Of a stretch of 64,000 nucleotides of DNA, positions 1 to 8,798 are shown piece after piece (position 1 is the first letter of the stretch; each line of letters starts with the position of its first letter). The stretch lies in NCBI RefSeq assembly GCF_026191725.2, contig NZ_CP120863.1, positions 3,700,001-3,764,000 on the forward strand. The letters run 5' to 3'. The DNA comes from Roseibium porphyridii (lineage in GTDB: Bacteria > Pseudomonadota > Alphaproteobacteria > Rhizobiales > Stappiaceae). The notes below the pieces were generated by a model that saw nothing but the letters and a program-made list of their open reading frames with translations, had not been told where the DNA came from and searched no databases. The position numbers and the translations under genes are program-made.

Positions 1-274
1 TGACGAACAGTGTCATGCCGACAATGATCACAGGACGACGGCCATATTGATCAGACAGCGGTCCCCAGATCAGTTGCGAAACGGCGACGGCAACAAAGAA
101 TGCAGACATGGACAGCTGGATTTCACCAGCGGTCGCGGAAAAAACAATCATCATGCCTGCGAGAGAAGGCAGATAAATCTGCATTGCGAGCGGATTGACG
201 GTCGAGACCGCAATCAGCACCGCTAAAGAAGGCCGTGCAGCCCTTTCTGTCGCGCGTCTTTGGCCGGATTTCAT
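1..274 (-). CDS. MFS multidrug efflux transporter, Bcr/CflA type (5' part only)
   Basis: Reading leftwards from an ATG at 274, the first ~91 residues run off the window edge. They contain a short basic cytoplasmic N-terminus, a first membrane segment with the PLAMQIYLPSL pattern typical of Bcr/CflA drug:proton antiporters, and the loop motif A signature between TM2 and TM3 (WGPLSDQYGRRP). An AGGG-like ribosome site lies upstream of the ATG. The family exports drugs or small metabolites across the inner membrane using the proton gradient; the substrate cannot be told. Most of the gene lies outside the window, so completeness is unknown. Confidence 0.85.
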   Translation of the reverse strand, partial: MKSGQRRATERAARPSLAVLIAVSTVNPLAMQIYLPSLAGMMIVFSATAGEIQLSMSAFFVAVAVSQLIWGPLSDQYGRRPVIIVGMTLFV

Positions 275-593
275 ACCCAGGAAGGAACCCTTGTTATTTT
301 TCCCTTGCCGAAAACAGCTTAGGATGGGGTTACCATAGGTGACTGGCGTGATCCGGTTGTGAAAAGCGATATTGATACAACCAGAAAGACCTCAAGCGAT
401 TGGCTTTTCTTGTCTTTTTGAAAGATTGCTTCAGAATTTTGAGTCGCCTGAAACACAACCTGAATGGCTGTTTCACGATCGTATACCGCGTCGGCCAAAC
501 GCCAGACCAAACACTGCCTTTAATCCATGACAAAAAAAACCGGCGGCGCTCAGCGGGCCACCGGCTTTACTGAAGGTTCAAGACTGACATCCC
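275..593. other. Intergenic region between MFS gene and apbC
   Basis: About 320 bp. It holds the leader of the leftward MFS gene and, next to apbC, an intrinsic terminator (listed separately). Short open frames on the minus strand (319-533) have no recognisable domain or ribosome site and I do not call them genes. Confidence 0.5.
532..566 (-). terminator. Rho-independent terminator of apbC
   Basis: On the minus strand, 28 bp after the apbC stop, a GC-rich stem (GCCGGTGGC ... GCCGCCGG with a short CGCTGAGC loop region) is followed at once by eight T residues (532-539). This is a textbook intrinsic terminator oriented for the leftward apbC transcript. Confidence 0.85.
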
Positions 594-1739
594 TCAGTCG
601 AAGACGATCTTCGGTGCTCCCCGTTCCGGGGAATTTTCAGATCTTTGAATACCGGCCACAACCTTGGTTGCGATGTCCTTGTAGATTTCGGCCATAGCGC
701 CTTCCGGATCGGAGACCACGATCGGTGTTCCGGCGTCCGACGTTTCTCGGATCTTCATTGTGAGCGGGATCTCACCGAGGAACGGCACAGACAAGCGTTC
801 AGCTTCTGCCCTCGCACCACCGTGACCAAAGATGTCATGTCGTCCGCCACAATCGGGACAAAGGAAGTAACTCATGTTTTCCACGATGCCCAGCACCGGA
901 ACATCGACGCGCTTGAACATGTTCAGGCCCTTACGCGCATCGATCAGCGCCAAATCCTGAGGTGTCGACACGATCACCGCACCGGCAAGCGGGACTTGTT
1001 GGGCCATTGTCAGCTGCGCATCGCCCGTGCCAGGGGGCATGTCGACAACCAAGACGTCAAGATCTCCCCAGGCGACTTCCCGAAGCATTTGGGTCAGCGC
1101 GGAAATCACCATGGGTCCACGCCAGATCATTGGCGTTTCCTCTTCGACCATGAAGCCCATGGACATGACCTTGATGCCGTATCCGACCAACGGCTTCAAG
1201 ACGCGTCCGGAATCAGCTTCCGGTCGCCCTGAAACATTGAAAAGCCTGGGGACGGATGGTCCGTAGATGTCGGCATCAAGAACCCCTACTCTCAGGCCGT
1301 TTGCAGCCATTGCAAGCGCAAGATTGGCAGTTGTTGTCGATTTGCCGACGCCGCCCTTGCCGGAAGCAACCGCAACAATGTGCCGAATGCCGGGGACGCC
1401 TGGCTTAGCGGGCGCCTGCTCCTCACGAGCCGGTTGCGCCCGGGGCGCCGGCGCGGCGGGCTGCGGCGCGTTTCTGGCAGCACCAGGCGCGCGTTCTGCC
1501 GTCAGTGCGACCATTGCATTTTGGACACCGTCAACTTCCTTGACGACCTTTTCAGCTGCTTGGCGAAGGGGTTCCAGTTCCTGCGCACGCTCTGCTGGAA
1601 CTGTTATGGAAAAGGCCACACGGCCATCTGATACAAACACATCCGACACAAGTCCCAGAGAGACGATATCCCCTTCAAGATCCGGCCCTTTTATCTGCCT
1701 GAGGCGTTCCATGACCGCTGATTTAATGCTCTCGTTCAT
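594..1739 (-). CDS. apbC: Mrp/NBP35-family iron-sulfur cluster carrier ATPase ApbC
   Basis: A 381-residue P-loop ATPase that binds and hands 4Fe-4S clusters to apo-proteins in the cytosol. Residues 1-80 form the MIP18/DUF59 domain, 83-117 an Ala/Pro-rich linker, then the Mrp domain with the deviant Walker A GKGGVGKST (127-135), DxD-type switch regions (VVDMPPGTGD) and the bridging CPDC motif at 294-297 that holds the shared cluster. Length and domain order match bacterial ApbC/Mrp. It is transcribed alone and ends at a strong terminator. The ATG at 1739 fits the usual family N-terminus (MNESIKSAVMERL). Confidence 0.95.
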   Translation of the reverse strand: MNESIKSAVMERLRQIKGPDLEGDIVSLGLVSDVFVSDGRVAFSITVPAERAQELEPLRQAAEKVVKEVDGVQNAMVALTAERAPGAARNAPQPAAPAPRAQPAREEQAPAKPGVPGIRHIVAVASGKGGVGKSTTTANLALAMAANGLRVGVLDADIYGPSVPRLFNVSGRPEADSGRVLKPLVGYGIKVMSMGFMVEEETPMIWRGPMVISALTQMLREVAWGDLDVLVVDMPPGTGDAQLTMAQQVPLAGAVIVSTPQDLALIDARKGLNMFKRVDVPVLGIVENMSYFLCPDCGGRHDIFGHGGARAEAERLSVPFLGEIPLTMKIRETSDAGTPIVVSDPEGAMAEIYKDIATKVVAGIQRSENSPERGAPKIVFD

Positions 1740-2122
1740 TCACTTGTCCTGTCGACTGATCCGACTTCTTCTGCCCTTTGGGGCGAAAACCAAGGGAACC
1801 CTAATTTGCCTGGCATCAAAAGCAATCTGCCAAAATGCTGCACATATGTGTTCCGCGCCCCAAAACTGTCCAAACACTAGGTATTGCCCATCGCCGCAAT
1901 TTCAAACCTTCTATCTTGAAACCACCGAGTTTTTTGAAACGTGAAAACGCGACTGAAGCAGCGACCACTCTCGTTTTCGGTTCAAATACCGCACGATCGA
2001 CTGATTGTCCCGACGAAACCATGAGGACAATATTTGTCTTGCGGTGCGCGGGCTCGAAGTTAGTCTTCGCGCGGAGATCCCTTCCGGATTCCCTAGGTAC
2101 AATCAGACCACAGGACTTTGCC
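1740..2122. other. Divergent intergenic region apbC / SDR
   Basis: About 380 bp between the two outward-facing starts, presumably carrying both promoters. Open frames extend through it on both strands but show no domain or start signal. The rightward frame continues upstream of the SDR start, but that extension does not look like SDR protein. I see no clear operator or RNA element. Confidence 0.5.
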
Positions 2123-2803
2123 ATGCCGGCTTGCCTTATCACCGCGACCAACCGTGGGATCGGATACGAATTGGCGCGCACTGCACTTGCCAAAGGCTGG
2201 ACCGTCTTCGGATCTGCGCGCGCGCCTGCCGCTGCAGACGAAACGGCCAAATCTCTTGGCGAAGGATTCGTTCCTTTGGTTTTCGACGTGACAGACCATG
2301 ACAGCGTTCAAAAGTCGGCGGACATGCTTTCCGACAAGATCGATTTGCTGATAAACAATGCCGGCGTCATAGGTCCGCAGCGACAGTCTCCGCTGGATAT
2401 GGACATGATTGGATTTTCTGAAACGATTGCAGTCAACACTATTGCCCCGCTTGCGGTCTCGCATGCCTTTCTTCCGCATTTGAGACAGTCCGGTGCCGGC
2501 AGGATACTGACAATCTCAAGCCAAATGTCCTGGATGGGATATCGCAAGTCGGACAGGCTTGCCTATCGCGCTTCCAAAGCCGCCGTAAACAAGGTCATGC
2601 AAGGCCTTGCAACCGAGCTCGAAGCGGAAGGCATCCCGGTTGCCCTGATCGACCCCGGCTGGGTTCGCACGGATATGGGCGGTGCCTCTGCCGACAATTG
2701 CCCGAAGGACGTCGCGGACGGTGTCTTCAAGATCGCTGACAGTCTGTCCATTGCAGAGACAGGCAAATTCTTCAAATGGACAGGGGAAGAACGCCCCTTT
2801 TAG
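2123..2803 (+). CDS. Short-chain dehydrogenase/reductase (SDR) family oxidoreductase
   Basis: A 226-residue classical-type SDR. The Rossmann dinucleotide motif is TATNRGIG (7-14, first Gly of TGxxxGIG replaced), followed by NNAG at 78-81, the catalytic Ser around 132-133 and YRASK with Tyr148/Lys152. The start was set at 2123 because the fold begins right after it and AGGA lies 8 bases upstream; the frame is open much further 5' but that part has no SDR character. Such enzymes reduce carbonyls or oxidise alcohols with NAD(P)H; the substrate cannot be predicted. It is probably co-transcribed with the acetyltransferase 29 bp downstream. Confidence 0.9.
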   Translation: MPACLITATNRGIGYELARTALAKGWTVFGSARAPAAADETAKSLGEGFVPLVFDVTDHDSVQKSADMLSDKIDLLINNAGVIGPQRQSPLDMDMIGFSETIAVNTIAPLAVSHAFLPHLRQSGAGRILTISSQMSWMGYRKSDRLAYRASKAAVNKVMQGLATELEAEGIPVALIDPGWVRTDMGGASADNCPKDVADGVFKIADSLSIAETGKFFKWTGEERPF

Positions 2804-2832
2804 TCTCTCCCAGGTTACTCAGGAGTCGCCCA

Positions 2833-3423
2833 ATGACATGGCCCCTTCCCGTCACGCTGTCCGGCCAATACGCAACGCTAGTGCCCTTGTCACAAGAGCA
2901 TGCAGCGGACCTCGCTGAGGCGTCCAGTGAAGGCGATTTGTGGAAAGTCTGGTACACGACGGTGCCGAAACCAAGTGATATTCCGGCTGAAATCGACCGT
3001 CGGCTCGATTTGCAAGCAAGTGGCTCTATGCTTCCCTTTGCCGTTCTGACGCCCGATGGCAAGGCGGTCGGCATGACCACCTATATGAACATCGACGCGA
3101 CATACAAGCGGGTTGAAATCGGCTCGACATGGTACCGCAAAGCCGTGCAACGCACGCGAGTGAATACAGAATGTAAGCGAATGTTGCTCACACATGCGTT
3201 TGAGGACCTGCAATGCATTGCCGTTGAGTTCAGGACTCATTTCATGAACAGGCAAAGTCGCGCGGCCATCGAACGCCTTGGCGCCAAACTCGATGGCGTC
3301 CTGCGGTCCCATATGAGGACCACCGATGGCTCATTAAGAGATACTGCCGTTTATTCGATTCTTCCGCACGAATGGCCAACCGTCAGGGCCGGTCTGGATT
3401 TCAAGCTAGCAGAAGAACGCTAG
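2833..3423 (+). CDS. GNAT family N-acetyltransferase (RimJ/RimL-like)
   Basis: 196 residues. The N-terminus (TLSGQYATLVPLSQEHAADL) and the later stretch with EIGSTWYRKAVQRT and MLLTHAFEDLQC are typical of the Acetyltransf_3 (RimJ/RimL/YdaF) branch of the GNAT fold, which moves an acetyl group from acetyl-CoA to an amino group. Start chosen at the ATG at 2833, which follows CAGGAGT (about 2820-2826) at good spacing and begins the fold; the frame is open upstream into the preceding gene. The gene probably forms a two-gene unit with the SDR. Acceptor substrate unknown. Confidence 0.88.
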   Translation: MTWPLPVTLSGQYATLVPLSQEHAADLAEASSEGDLWKVWYTTVPKPSDIPAEIDRRLDLQASGSMLPFAVLTPDGKAVGMTTYMNIDATYKRVEIGSTWYRKAVQRTRVNTECKRMLLTHAFEDLQCIAVEFRTHFMNRQSRAAIERLGAKLDGVLRSHMRTTDGSLRDTAVYSILPHEWPTVRAGLDFKLAEER

Positions 3424-3629
3424 TGCACTTTTCCACACAAAGATGAAGCTGCGTTGTTTTGCGCAGACTTCTAAGACTGCGCACAGACCCTTGAAGCACA
3501 AGGCCTGGGAACACTAGCCAACACATCCACGTGATTTTCAGCTCTTCTTCGGATTTGTTCCAAATTTTAAGCAAATGTGAGGAATTGAGGCGCACGCTGA
3601 TCTCATCGGCAAAAAAGATGGGACACGCC

Positions 3630-4088
3630 ATGGAACTCTATCGCGCTTGTTACCGCAGCCAGATCAGATGGAACAAAATGCATCTGCCGCTGCCCGACGA
3701 AATTGACAAAACTCTTCTGCGCATACGGCGCATCAATCGAAAAGCCGGCGTGACCGGTGCTCTTCTCCTCGTCGATCAGCACATCGTTCAAATTCTGGAA
3801 GGACAAACCGGCCAGGTGCTCGACACCGTTTATTGTGTCATGAACGATCCGCGGCTGGAATCCATTGAAGGCATCATTCATGAGCCGGTGGACTTCCGCA
3901 TGTTCCCGAATTCGCTAATGTTCTTCCGTGACTTGAGCGATGGCGTTGCAGCATCACAACATGACGTGTTGCGGCCATTGCTGGATCATCCAGGTGATGT
4001 GACACGCGAAGAAGCCTATGCCGCTTTCGGACACTTTGCCAAAGAGCTGCAAGAAGGCCGCCTGACCAACGACATGCTTATGATCTGA
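3630..4088 (+). CDS. BLUF-domain blue-light (FAD) sensor, single domain
   Basis: 152 residues from the ATG at 3630 (an in-frame ATG at 3618 is the alternative; 3630 has GGGA 6 bases upstream). The N-terminal ~100 residues are a BLUF domain: Tyr8 in CYRS, Asn36 in RRINRKAGVTG and Gln54 in HIVQILEG are the flavin-network residues of AppA (Tyr21, Asn45, Gln63). The semi-conserved Trp before the Met (Trp104 in AppA) is Ser95 here, with Met97 kept. No effector domain is fused; the last ~50 residues are predicted helical, as in short BLUF proteins that act through a partner. No obvious partner regulator is adjacent. Confidence 0.88.
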   Translation: MELYRACYRSQIRWNKMHLPLPDEIDKTLLRIRRINRKAGVTGALLLVDQHIVQILEGQTGQVLDTVYCVMNDPRLESIEGIIHEPVDFRMFPNSLMFFRDLSDGVAASQHDVLRPLLDHPGDVTREEAYAAFGHFAKELQEGRLTNDMLMI

Positions 4089-4114
4089 GTGGAACGGATC
4101 TGAAAACGTTCCAC
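4089..4114 (+). terminator. Hairpin just after the BLUF gene, possible terminator
   Basis: Directly after the stop codon an 8-bp perfect stem GTGGAACG/CGTTCCAC encloses a 10-base loop and is followed by TTCTC. The T-tract is poor, so it may be a weak terminator or only an RNA 3'-end stabiliser. Confidence 0.45.
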
Positions 4115-4308
4115 TTCTCAAGCAATTGACACCCCTGCTCTGGGCTTGCCGCCTTGTGTCCCAAACCGTTCGGCAGCCTTCAGAGCCGGGTGTCTCAAAA
4201 AATTTTCGTCTGCCGGCAATCAAGTCTTCTCAAAAAATCTATCGGGTTGGTCCACCTGACGCCTTGCCCTTTGTCGTCATGCTCCCATAGTGTTTGCGAA
4301 ACAAACAC

Positions 4309-5205
4309 ATGCGGAGTCGCCAGGCTGTGACAGGCCAATATGTTCTCAAACCAGACCCTCTTGATCCAGATCTCTCCACATCCGTTCAAGGTATTGACCA
4401 AAACGGTGAAACAGTCGAGACACGGGTCGTCACGGAAAAACCACTGACGCTTTTCCTAAACAGGCAGGAAGTGGTCACGATGATGACGATCGGCGATCAT
4501 CCAGATCTTCTTGCCGTGGGTTATCTCAAAAACCAGAATATGCTCGCCGACGATGATGTCATCACCGAGATCGAACACGATGACGATCTTGAGGTTGTTA
4601 TCGTGCGCACCCAGCGTGAGACTGATTTTGAGGAAAAGCTGAAGAAAAAAGTGCGAACGTCGGGCTGTGCTCAAGGCACCGTATTTGGCGATGTCATGGA
4701 AGGTTTTGAAACCGTTTCACTGCCTAAAGAGGCCCGGTTAAAAACATCCTGGCTCTATGCGTTGTCCAAGACCATCAATACGACCCCGTCCCTCTATCTT
4801 GAGGCTGGCGCAATCCATGGATGCGTCTTGTGCAAGCAAGACAACGCCCTGGTCTATATGGAAGACGTCGGGCGTCACAACGCAGTCGACAAAATAGCAG
4901 GCTGGATGGTTCTGAACGACGTGCCTGCCCATGACAAGATTTTTTACACCACCGGCCGGCTGACATCCGAAATGGTCATCAAGACCGTCATGATGGGCAT
5001 TCCGATACTTGTATCGCGGTCCGGGTTTACCGCATGGGGTGTTGAACTTGCACGTCAGGCCGGTCTGACACTGATTGGCCGTGCGAAGGGGAAACGCTTT
5101 GTCGCCCTTGCGGGGGCCGAAAGAATTGAATTTGACATGGATCCGTCGCAGGCAAGCGATGAGCCGGACAAGATAAAGCGAAAAGGGAGTGTTCCAGCGG
5201 AATGA
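4309..5205 (+). CDS. fdhD: FdhD-family sulfurtransferase, variant Cys pattern
   Basis: 298 residues from ATG 4309 (a TTG at 4294 would add five). FdhD moves sulfur from IscS to the molybdenum cofactor to activate formate dehydrogenases. Family features are clear: the EDVGRHNAVDK block and the GRLTSEMVIKT and SRSGFTAWGVELA regions. The catalytic loop differs from E. coli: where that protein has GCGVCG with Cys121/Cys124, this one has RTSGCAQGT with a single Cys (about 120), and a new CVLC pair (Cys172/Cys175) appears in the GAIHGCVLC segment. It leads an operon whose next genes, mobA-mobB-moeA, overlap start to stop. No formate dehydrogenase genes are nearby. Confidence 0.88.
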   Translation: MRSRQAVTGQYVLKPDPLDPDLSTSVQGIDQNGETVETRVVTEKPLTLFLNRQEVVTMMTIGDHPDLLAVGYLKNQNMLADDDVITEIEHDDDLEVVIVRTQRETDFEEKLKKKVRTSGCAQGTVFGDVMEGFETVSLPKEARLKTSWLYALSKTINTTPSLYLEAGAIHGCVLCKQDNALVYMEDVGRHNAVDKIAGWMVLNDVPAHDKIFYTTGRLTSEMVIKTVMMGIPILVSRSGFTAWGVELARQAGLTLIGRAKGKRFVALAGAERIEFDMDPSQASDEPDKIKRKGSVPAE

Positions 5206-5843
5206 ACGGTGTGAGCAAGAGTGTGCCGATTGAAAATGTTCTCGGCTGCGTTCTGGCCGGAGGGCAGTCCCGCCGCATGGGAGGTGGTGACAAAAGCCTT
5301 CTCGATGTTGGTGGCAAGACGATGCTCGAGATGATCCTCGCCCGCCTGTCACCGCAGGTGGAAAGCATCGTGTTGAATGCCAATGGAGATCCGAACCGTT
5401 TCGGTCACTTTGGACTGAGCGTCGTACCGGACCCCGTTGGTGATTTCGCCGGACCTTTAGCGGGCATTCTCGCCGGGTTAACTTATGTCAAAGAAAACAG
5501 ACCTGACGTCAGCCACGTTGTTTCGGTTGCCGGCGACACACCGTTTTTTCCGGCGAATCTCGTCAAAGATCTCTGCTCTTCGGTTCCGTCAGAAAAACCC
5601 GTGATTGCGCTCGCCACTTCTTCAGACAAGCTGCATCCCGTTTTTGGCCTCTGGCCGGTCAGTCTTTGTTCGGACCTGCATACCTGGCTGAGTACCGGAC
5701 AAAGCGGCAAGGTGCTCGCGTTTGTCGACAGGCACGACAGTGTCGAGGTTTCTTTCAACACCGATGCGTCGACTGGCCTGGATCCGTTTTTCAACGCCAA
5801 TCGGCCTGAAGACCTGAACACCGTCCGCAAAGCGCTCACATGA
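5202..5843 (+). CDS. mobA: Molybdenum cofactor guanylyltransferase MobA
   Basis: 213 residues. The nucleotidyltransferase signature LAGGQSRRMGGGDKSLL lies at the N-terminus, with PDPVGDFAGPLAGILAGL and VAGDTPFF following, as in MobA, which joins GMP from GTP to Mo-molybdopterin to give the guanine-dinucleotide cofactor of DMSO-reductase-family enzymes. The ATG at 5202 overlaps the fdhD stop by four bases (ATGA), so translation is coupled. Confidence 0.95.
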   Translation: MNGVSKSVPIENVLGCVLAGGQSRRMGGGDKSLLDVGGKTMLEMILARLSPQVESIVLNANGDPNRFGHFGLSVVPDPVGDFAGPLAGILAGLTYVKENRPDVSHVVSVAGDTPFFPANLVKDLCSSVPSEKPVIALATSSDKLHPVFGLWPVSLCSDLHTWLSTGQSGKVLAFVDRHDSVEVSFNTDASTGLDPFFNANRPEDLNTVRKALT

Positions 5844-6361
5844 CAAAGACCCCTGTTTTCGGCATCACGGGCTGGAAAAACTCCGGCAAGACACAACTTG
5901 TTACCAGCCTTGTTGGCGAATTCACCGCGCGCGGTTTCAAAGTGTCCACTGTCAAGCATGCACACCACAATTTCGACATCGATCGACCCGGGGCAGACAG
6001 CTACCGGCACCGGGAGGCCGGCGCGAGCGAAGTCGCTCTTGTGTCCGGGCGCCGATGGGCACTGATGCACGAGCTTCGCGACGAAGAAGAGCCACCACTT
6101 GATGCCATTCTTTCCAGGCTTGCTCCTTGTGACCTCATTCTGATCGAGGGATACAAACGAGAAAATCACGCCAAAATAGAAGCAAGACGAACCGAGACCC
6201 GTGATCGTGGCCGCCTCGCGCCTGAAGATCCGAACATCATGGCTGTTGCTGCGGATCACGCCCAACCAGACGAAACACTGCCTGTATTCGATCTCAACGA
6301 TGTTGGCGCTATGGCAGATTTCATTGAAGCCCATGCAGGTTTGAAAAGGCCCGCTACATGA
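5840..6361 (+). CDS. mobB: Molybdopterin-guanine dinucleotide biosynthesis adaptor MobB
   Basis: 173-residue P-loop GTP-binding protein. Walker A is GWKNSGKTQL near residues 10-19, followed by KVSTVKHAHHNFDIDRPGADS, the conserved MobB block, and LILIEGYKRE. MobB binds GTP and assists MobA. Its ATG overlaps the mobA stop by four bases, and its own stop overlaps the moeA start in the same way. Confidence 0.95.
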   Translation: MTKTPVFGITGWKNSGKTQLVTSLVGEFTARGFKVSTVKHAHHNFDIDRPGADSYRHREAGASEVALVSGRRWALMHELRDEEEPPLDAILSRLAPCDLILIEGYKRENHAKIEARRTETRDRGRLAPEDPNIMAVAADHAQPDETLPVFDLNDVGAMADFIEAHAGLKRPAT

Positions 6362-7635
6362 GCGACAAATCCGTCCTTAACGACTGTTTTTTGCACGACA
6401 AGCAGCGGCTGCGTCACCACGAAGCCCTGCAGATCCTGAAGGACCAGGTGTCGACGATTGCAGACGTCGAAACGGTTCGCCTCGAAAACGCACTTGAACG
6501 CATTCTCGCAGAAGACATCACAGCACCTCGAAACATTCCGCTCGCCGACAATTCAGCAGTCGATGGATACGCTTTCCGTCATTCAGACTTCGACGAAGCT
6601 GGTGGATTTTTTCAGATACAGCAACGTATTGCTGCCGGTCATGCAAGCAATGCCACACTGGGTCCGTGGGCAGCTGGCCGTATTTTCACTGGCGCCGTCA
6701 TGCCCCCTGGCGCAGACACCGTCGCCATGCAAGAGGACTGCGAGACACACCAGCAGGATGGCAAAGACTTTGTCATCGTTCCCCAGGGCCTCAAGAAAGG
6801 CGCCAATTGCCGGAAAGCTGGTGAGGACGTCAAGGAGGGAACCGCTCTCCTGGCTGCAGGGCACCGGCTAAGACCACAGGATCTGGCAGCTATCGCCTCC
6901 ACAGGTCAGGCGGCGATCAAGGCTTTTCGCAATCTCAAGGTTGCACTTGTTTCAACGGGCGACGAGCTTCGCCGGCCTGGCGATCTCATTTCCGTTGGCG
7001 ATGTCTATGACGCCAACCATTTCCTGTTGCGTGGGCTGTGTGCCGGGCTTCCGGTTGAAATTGCAGACCTCGGAATTCTCAAAGACGATGCCTCGCTGAT
7101 CGAGACCAGACTAAAGGAAACCGCGGAGCAATTCGACCTTGTGCTCACAACCGGCGGCGCGAGCCTTGGCGAAGAAGACCACATACTGCGTTTGCTCGAC
7201 AAACTGGGTCAGCGGCACATGTGGCAACTGGCAATCAAACCGGGCCGTCCAATGATGTTCGGAAACATCGAGTCTTGCGCGTTTCTCGGTCTGCCAGGAA
7301 ACCCGGTGGCCGCCATGGTCTGCTTTCTGCTTTATGCACGTCCCGTCATCAATGTGCTGGCTGGTGGCAGGTTCCTGGAGCCACAAGGGTTTCAAATACC
7401 GGCTGCCTTCGAGGTTCCGCGAAAGAAACCGGACAGACGCGAATTCTATCGCGGTTGGCTTGAAGAAGGTTCTGACGGCAATACTCTCGCGCAAAAATTT
7501 CAGCGCGATGGTTCCGGGTTGATTTCCGGCTTGAGAGAAGCTGACGGATTGATTGAAATACCGGAAGAAACCACAGAAATTCGCAAGGGTGACCTTGTGC
7601 GGTTTCTACCCTTTTCGGGATTTGGCATTCGCTAG
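6358..7635 (+). CDS. moeA: Molybdopterin molybdenumtransferase MoeA
   Basis: 425 residues. MoeA inserts molybdate into adenylylated molybdopterin. Seen here: N-terminal domain with DNSAVDGYAF, the IFTGAVMPPGADTV motif, the central MoCF-binding domain with VSTGDEL and VLTTGGASLGEEDH, then KPGRPMMFG and FLGLPGNPVAA, and a C-terminal beta-barrel domain. The ATG overlaps the mobB stop (ATGA), making it the last gene of the fdhD-mobA-mobB-moeA operon. An N-terminal stretch of ~20 residues before the usual start of homology is slightly long. Confidence 0.95.
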   Translation: MSDKSVLNDCFLHDKQRLRHHEALQILKDQVSTIADVETVRLENALERILAEDITAPRNIPLADNSAVDGYAFRHSDFDEAGGFFQIQQRIAAGHASNATLGPWAAGRIFTGAVMPPGADTVAMQEDCETHQQDGKDFVIVPQGLKKGANCRKAGEDVKEGTALLAAGHRLRPQDLAAIASTGQAAIKAFRNLKVALVSTGDELRRPGDLISVGDVYDANHFLLRGLCAGLPVEIADLGILKDDASLIETRLKETAEQFDLVLTTGGASLGEEDHILRLLDKLGQRHMWQLAIKPGRPMMFGNIESCAFLGLPGNPVAAMVCFLLYARPVINVLAGGRFLEPQGFQIPAAFEVPRKKPDRREFYRGWLEEGSDGNTLAQKFQRDGSGLISGLREADGLIEIPEETTEIRKGDLVRFLPFSGFGIR

Positions 7636-7685
7636 TACAGAACGTGTTGAACCCGACGCCTTGCGCCGGGTCCAGAAGTCAAAGT

Positions 7686-8681
7686 TTAGTAGGCGTAGGG
7701 CCAGTTTGCGGCGACGAACCGGTAGCCATCGCCATCGCGTGCGACGCGCCCCATCCCCGGGAACGGGATATGAGCACCAGCGAAGAAGAGCTTTTCGCTC
7801 GCGGCCTGATCAAAGAATTTTTTACGGGTTTCCGCGGCTTGACCTGAATCGATATCAAATCCGATGCCCCAATCCGGCTTTGCGAACTGATAGACAGTCA
7901 TGTGAATGATGTCGCCGGCAATCACCAGTGTTTCACCATTGCTGTCGAAGAGGTACCCTGAGTGACCGGGTGTGTGGCCTGGCAAGGCCATTGATTGAAC
8001 GCCCGGAAGAATTTCCTTGTCACCCGAAACAAGCGTTTGCTTGTCCTTGTAGGCCTCTGCAGCACGCCGAGCGCCCAAGAAAAACGGTTTGAACTGTTCA
8101 GGTGCGCCATTCATGGCTGCATCGTCAAACCAGAAGGCATTGTCGACCTCAGGCAAGATCAGCTCGGCATTGGAAAAGACGGGTTTGCCGTCTCCATCAA
8201 TCGCTCCGAACAAGTGATCCGGATGCATGTGAGTGATAAGCAGCGCATCGATCTGATCAGGTGTGACACCAGCCGCCTCGAGTGCGGTGGGCAAGCGCCC
8301 CATGGTTGGACCGAGCGCATCTGACGTTCCGGCATCAACAAGAACCAGCCGCTCACCGGTGTTGACCAGAAACGCGTTTACGGGAATGCGCAACGCTTCT
8401 CCCTCAATCATTGCGTCGCCGCGGAGTCTCTCGCCTTCGCTGGCATCGTAGCCAACAACCAAGTCCGGGGTCACATCGAGATAACCGTCAAGCAGTGCAG
8501 TGATTTCGAAATCTCCGACCTTGTATCGAAGTGCACCTGCCATCGGCGCTCCGGCCTTCGGAGCCGCTGCACTGGCCGGTGCAGACAAAACTGACATTCC
8601 CCCGGCTGCCGCGAGAGCCCCGGCCCCGGCTGTGGCCCCAAGAAGTGAACGTCTGGAGAGAGAAAAACGAGAATTTGGCAT
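7686..8681 (-). CDS. Tat-exported metallo-beta-lactamase-fold hydrolase
   Basis: 331 residues. The start at 8681 has GGAGGC 4 bases upstream and gives a perfect twin-arginine signal (SRRSLLGATAGAGAL, Arg10-Arg11, cleavage after about residue 40). The mature part is an MBL fold with the zinc motif HMHPDH (151-156), GHTPGH (235-240) and IAGDII further on, the pattern of lactonase/YtnP-like and other MBL hydrolases. Folded, metal-loaded export fits the Tat signal. The substrate is unknown; a quorum-quenching lactonase role is possible but unproved. A LysR regulator is divergently transcribed and likely controls it. Confidence 0.9.
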   Translation of the reverse strand: MPNSRFSLSRRSLLGATAGAGALAAAGGMSVLSAPASAAAPKAGAPMAGALRYKVGDFEITALLDGYLDVTPDLVVGYDASEGERLRGDAMIEGEALRIPVNAFLVNTGERLVLVDAGTSDALGPTMGRLPTALEAAGVTPDQIDALLITHMHPDHLFGAIDGDGKPVFSNAELILPEVDNAFWFDDAAMNGAPEQFKPFFLGARRAAEAYKDKQTLVSGDKEILPGVQSMALPGHTPGHSGYLFDSNGETLVIAGDIIHMTVYQFAKPDWGIGFDIDSGQAAETRKKFFDQAASEKLFFAGAHIPFPGMGRVARDGDGYRFVAANWPYAY

Positions 8682-8798
8682 GAACGCCTCCAGGCTCGAC
8701 CTTAAGTGATTGGAATAGGATGGACACCCGGCATGATAGGAACCAACCGGGCTGTTCCATAAGTGTTTCATTCGCATGGTTTTTGAAGCCCCTGAAAT

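Noticed and set aside
1816..2250. 144-codon minus-strand frame across the apbC/SDR gap
   Set aside because: Overlaps the SDR start, lacks a ribosome site and any domain.
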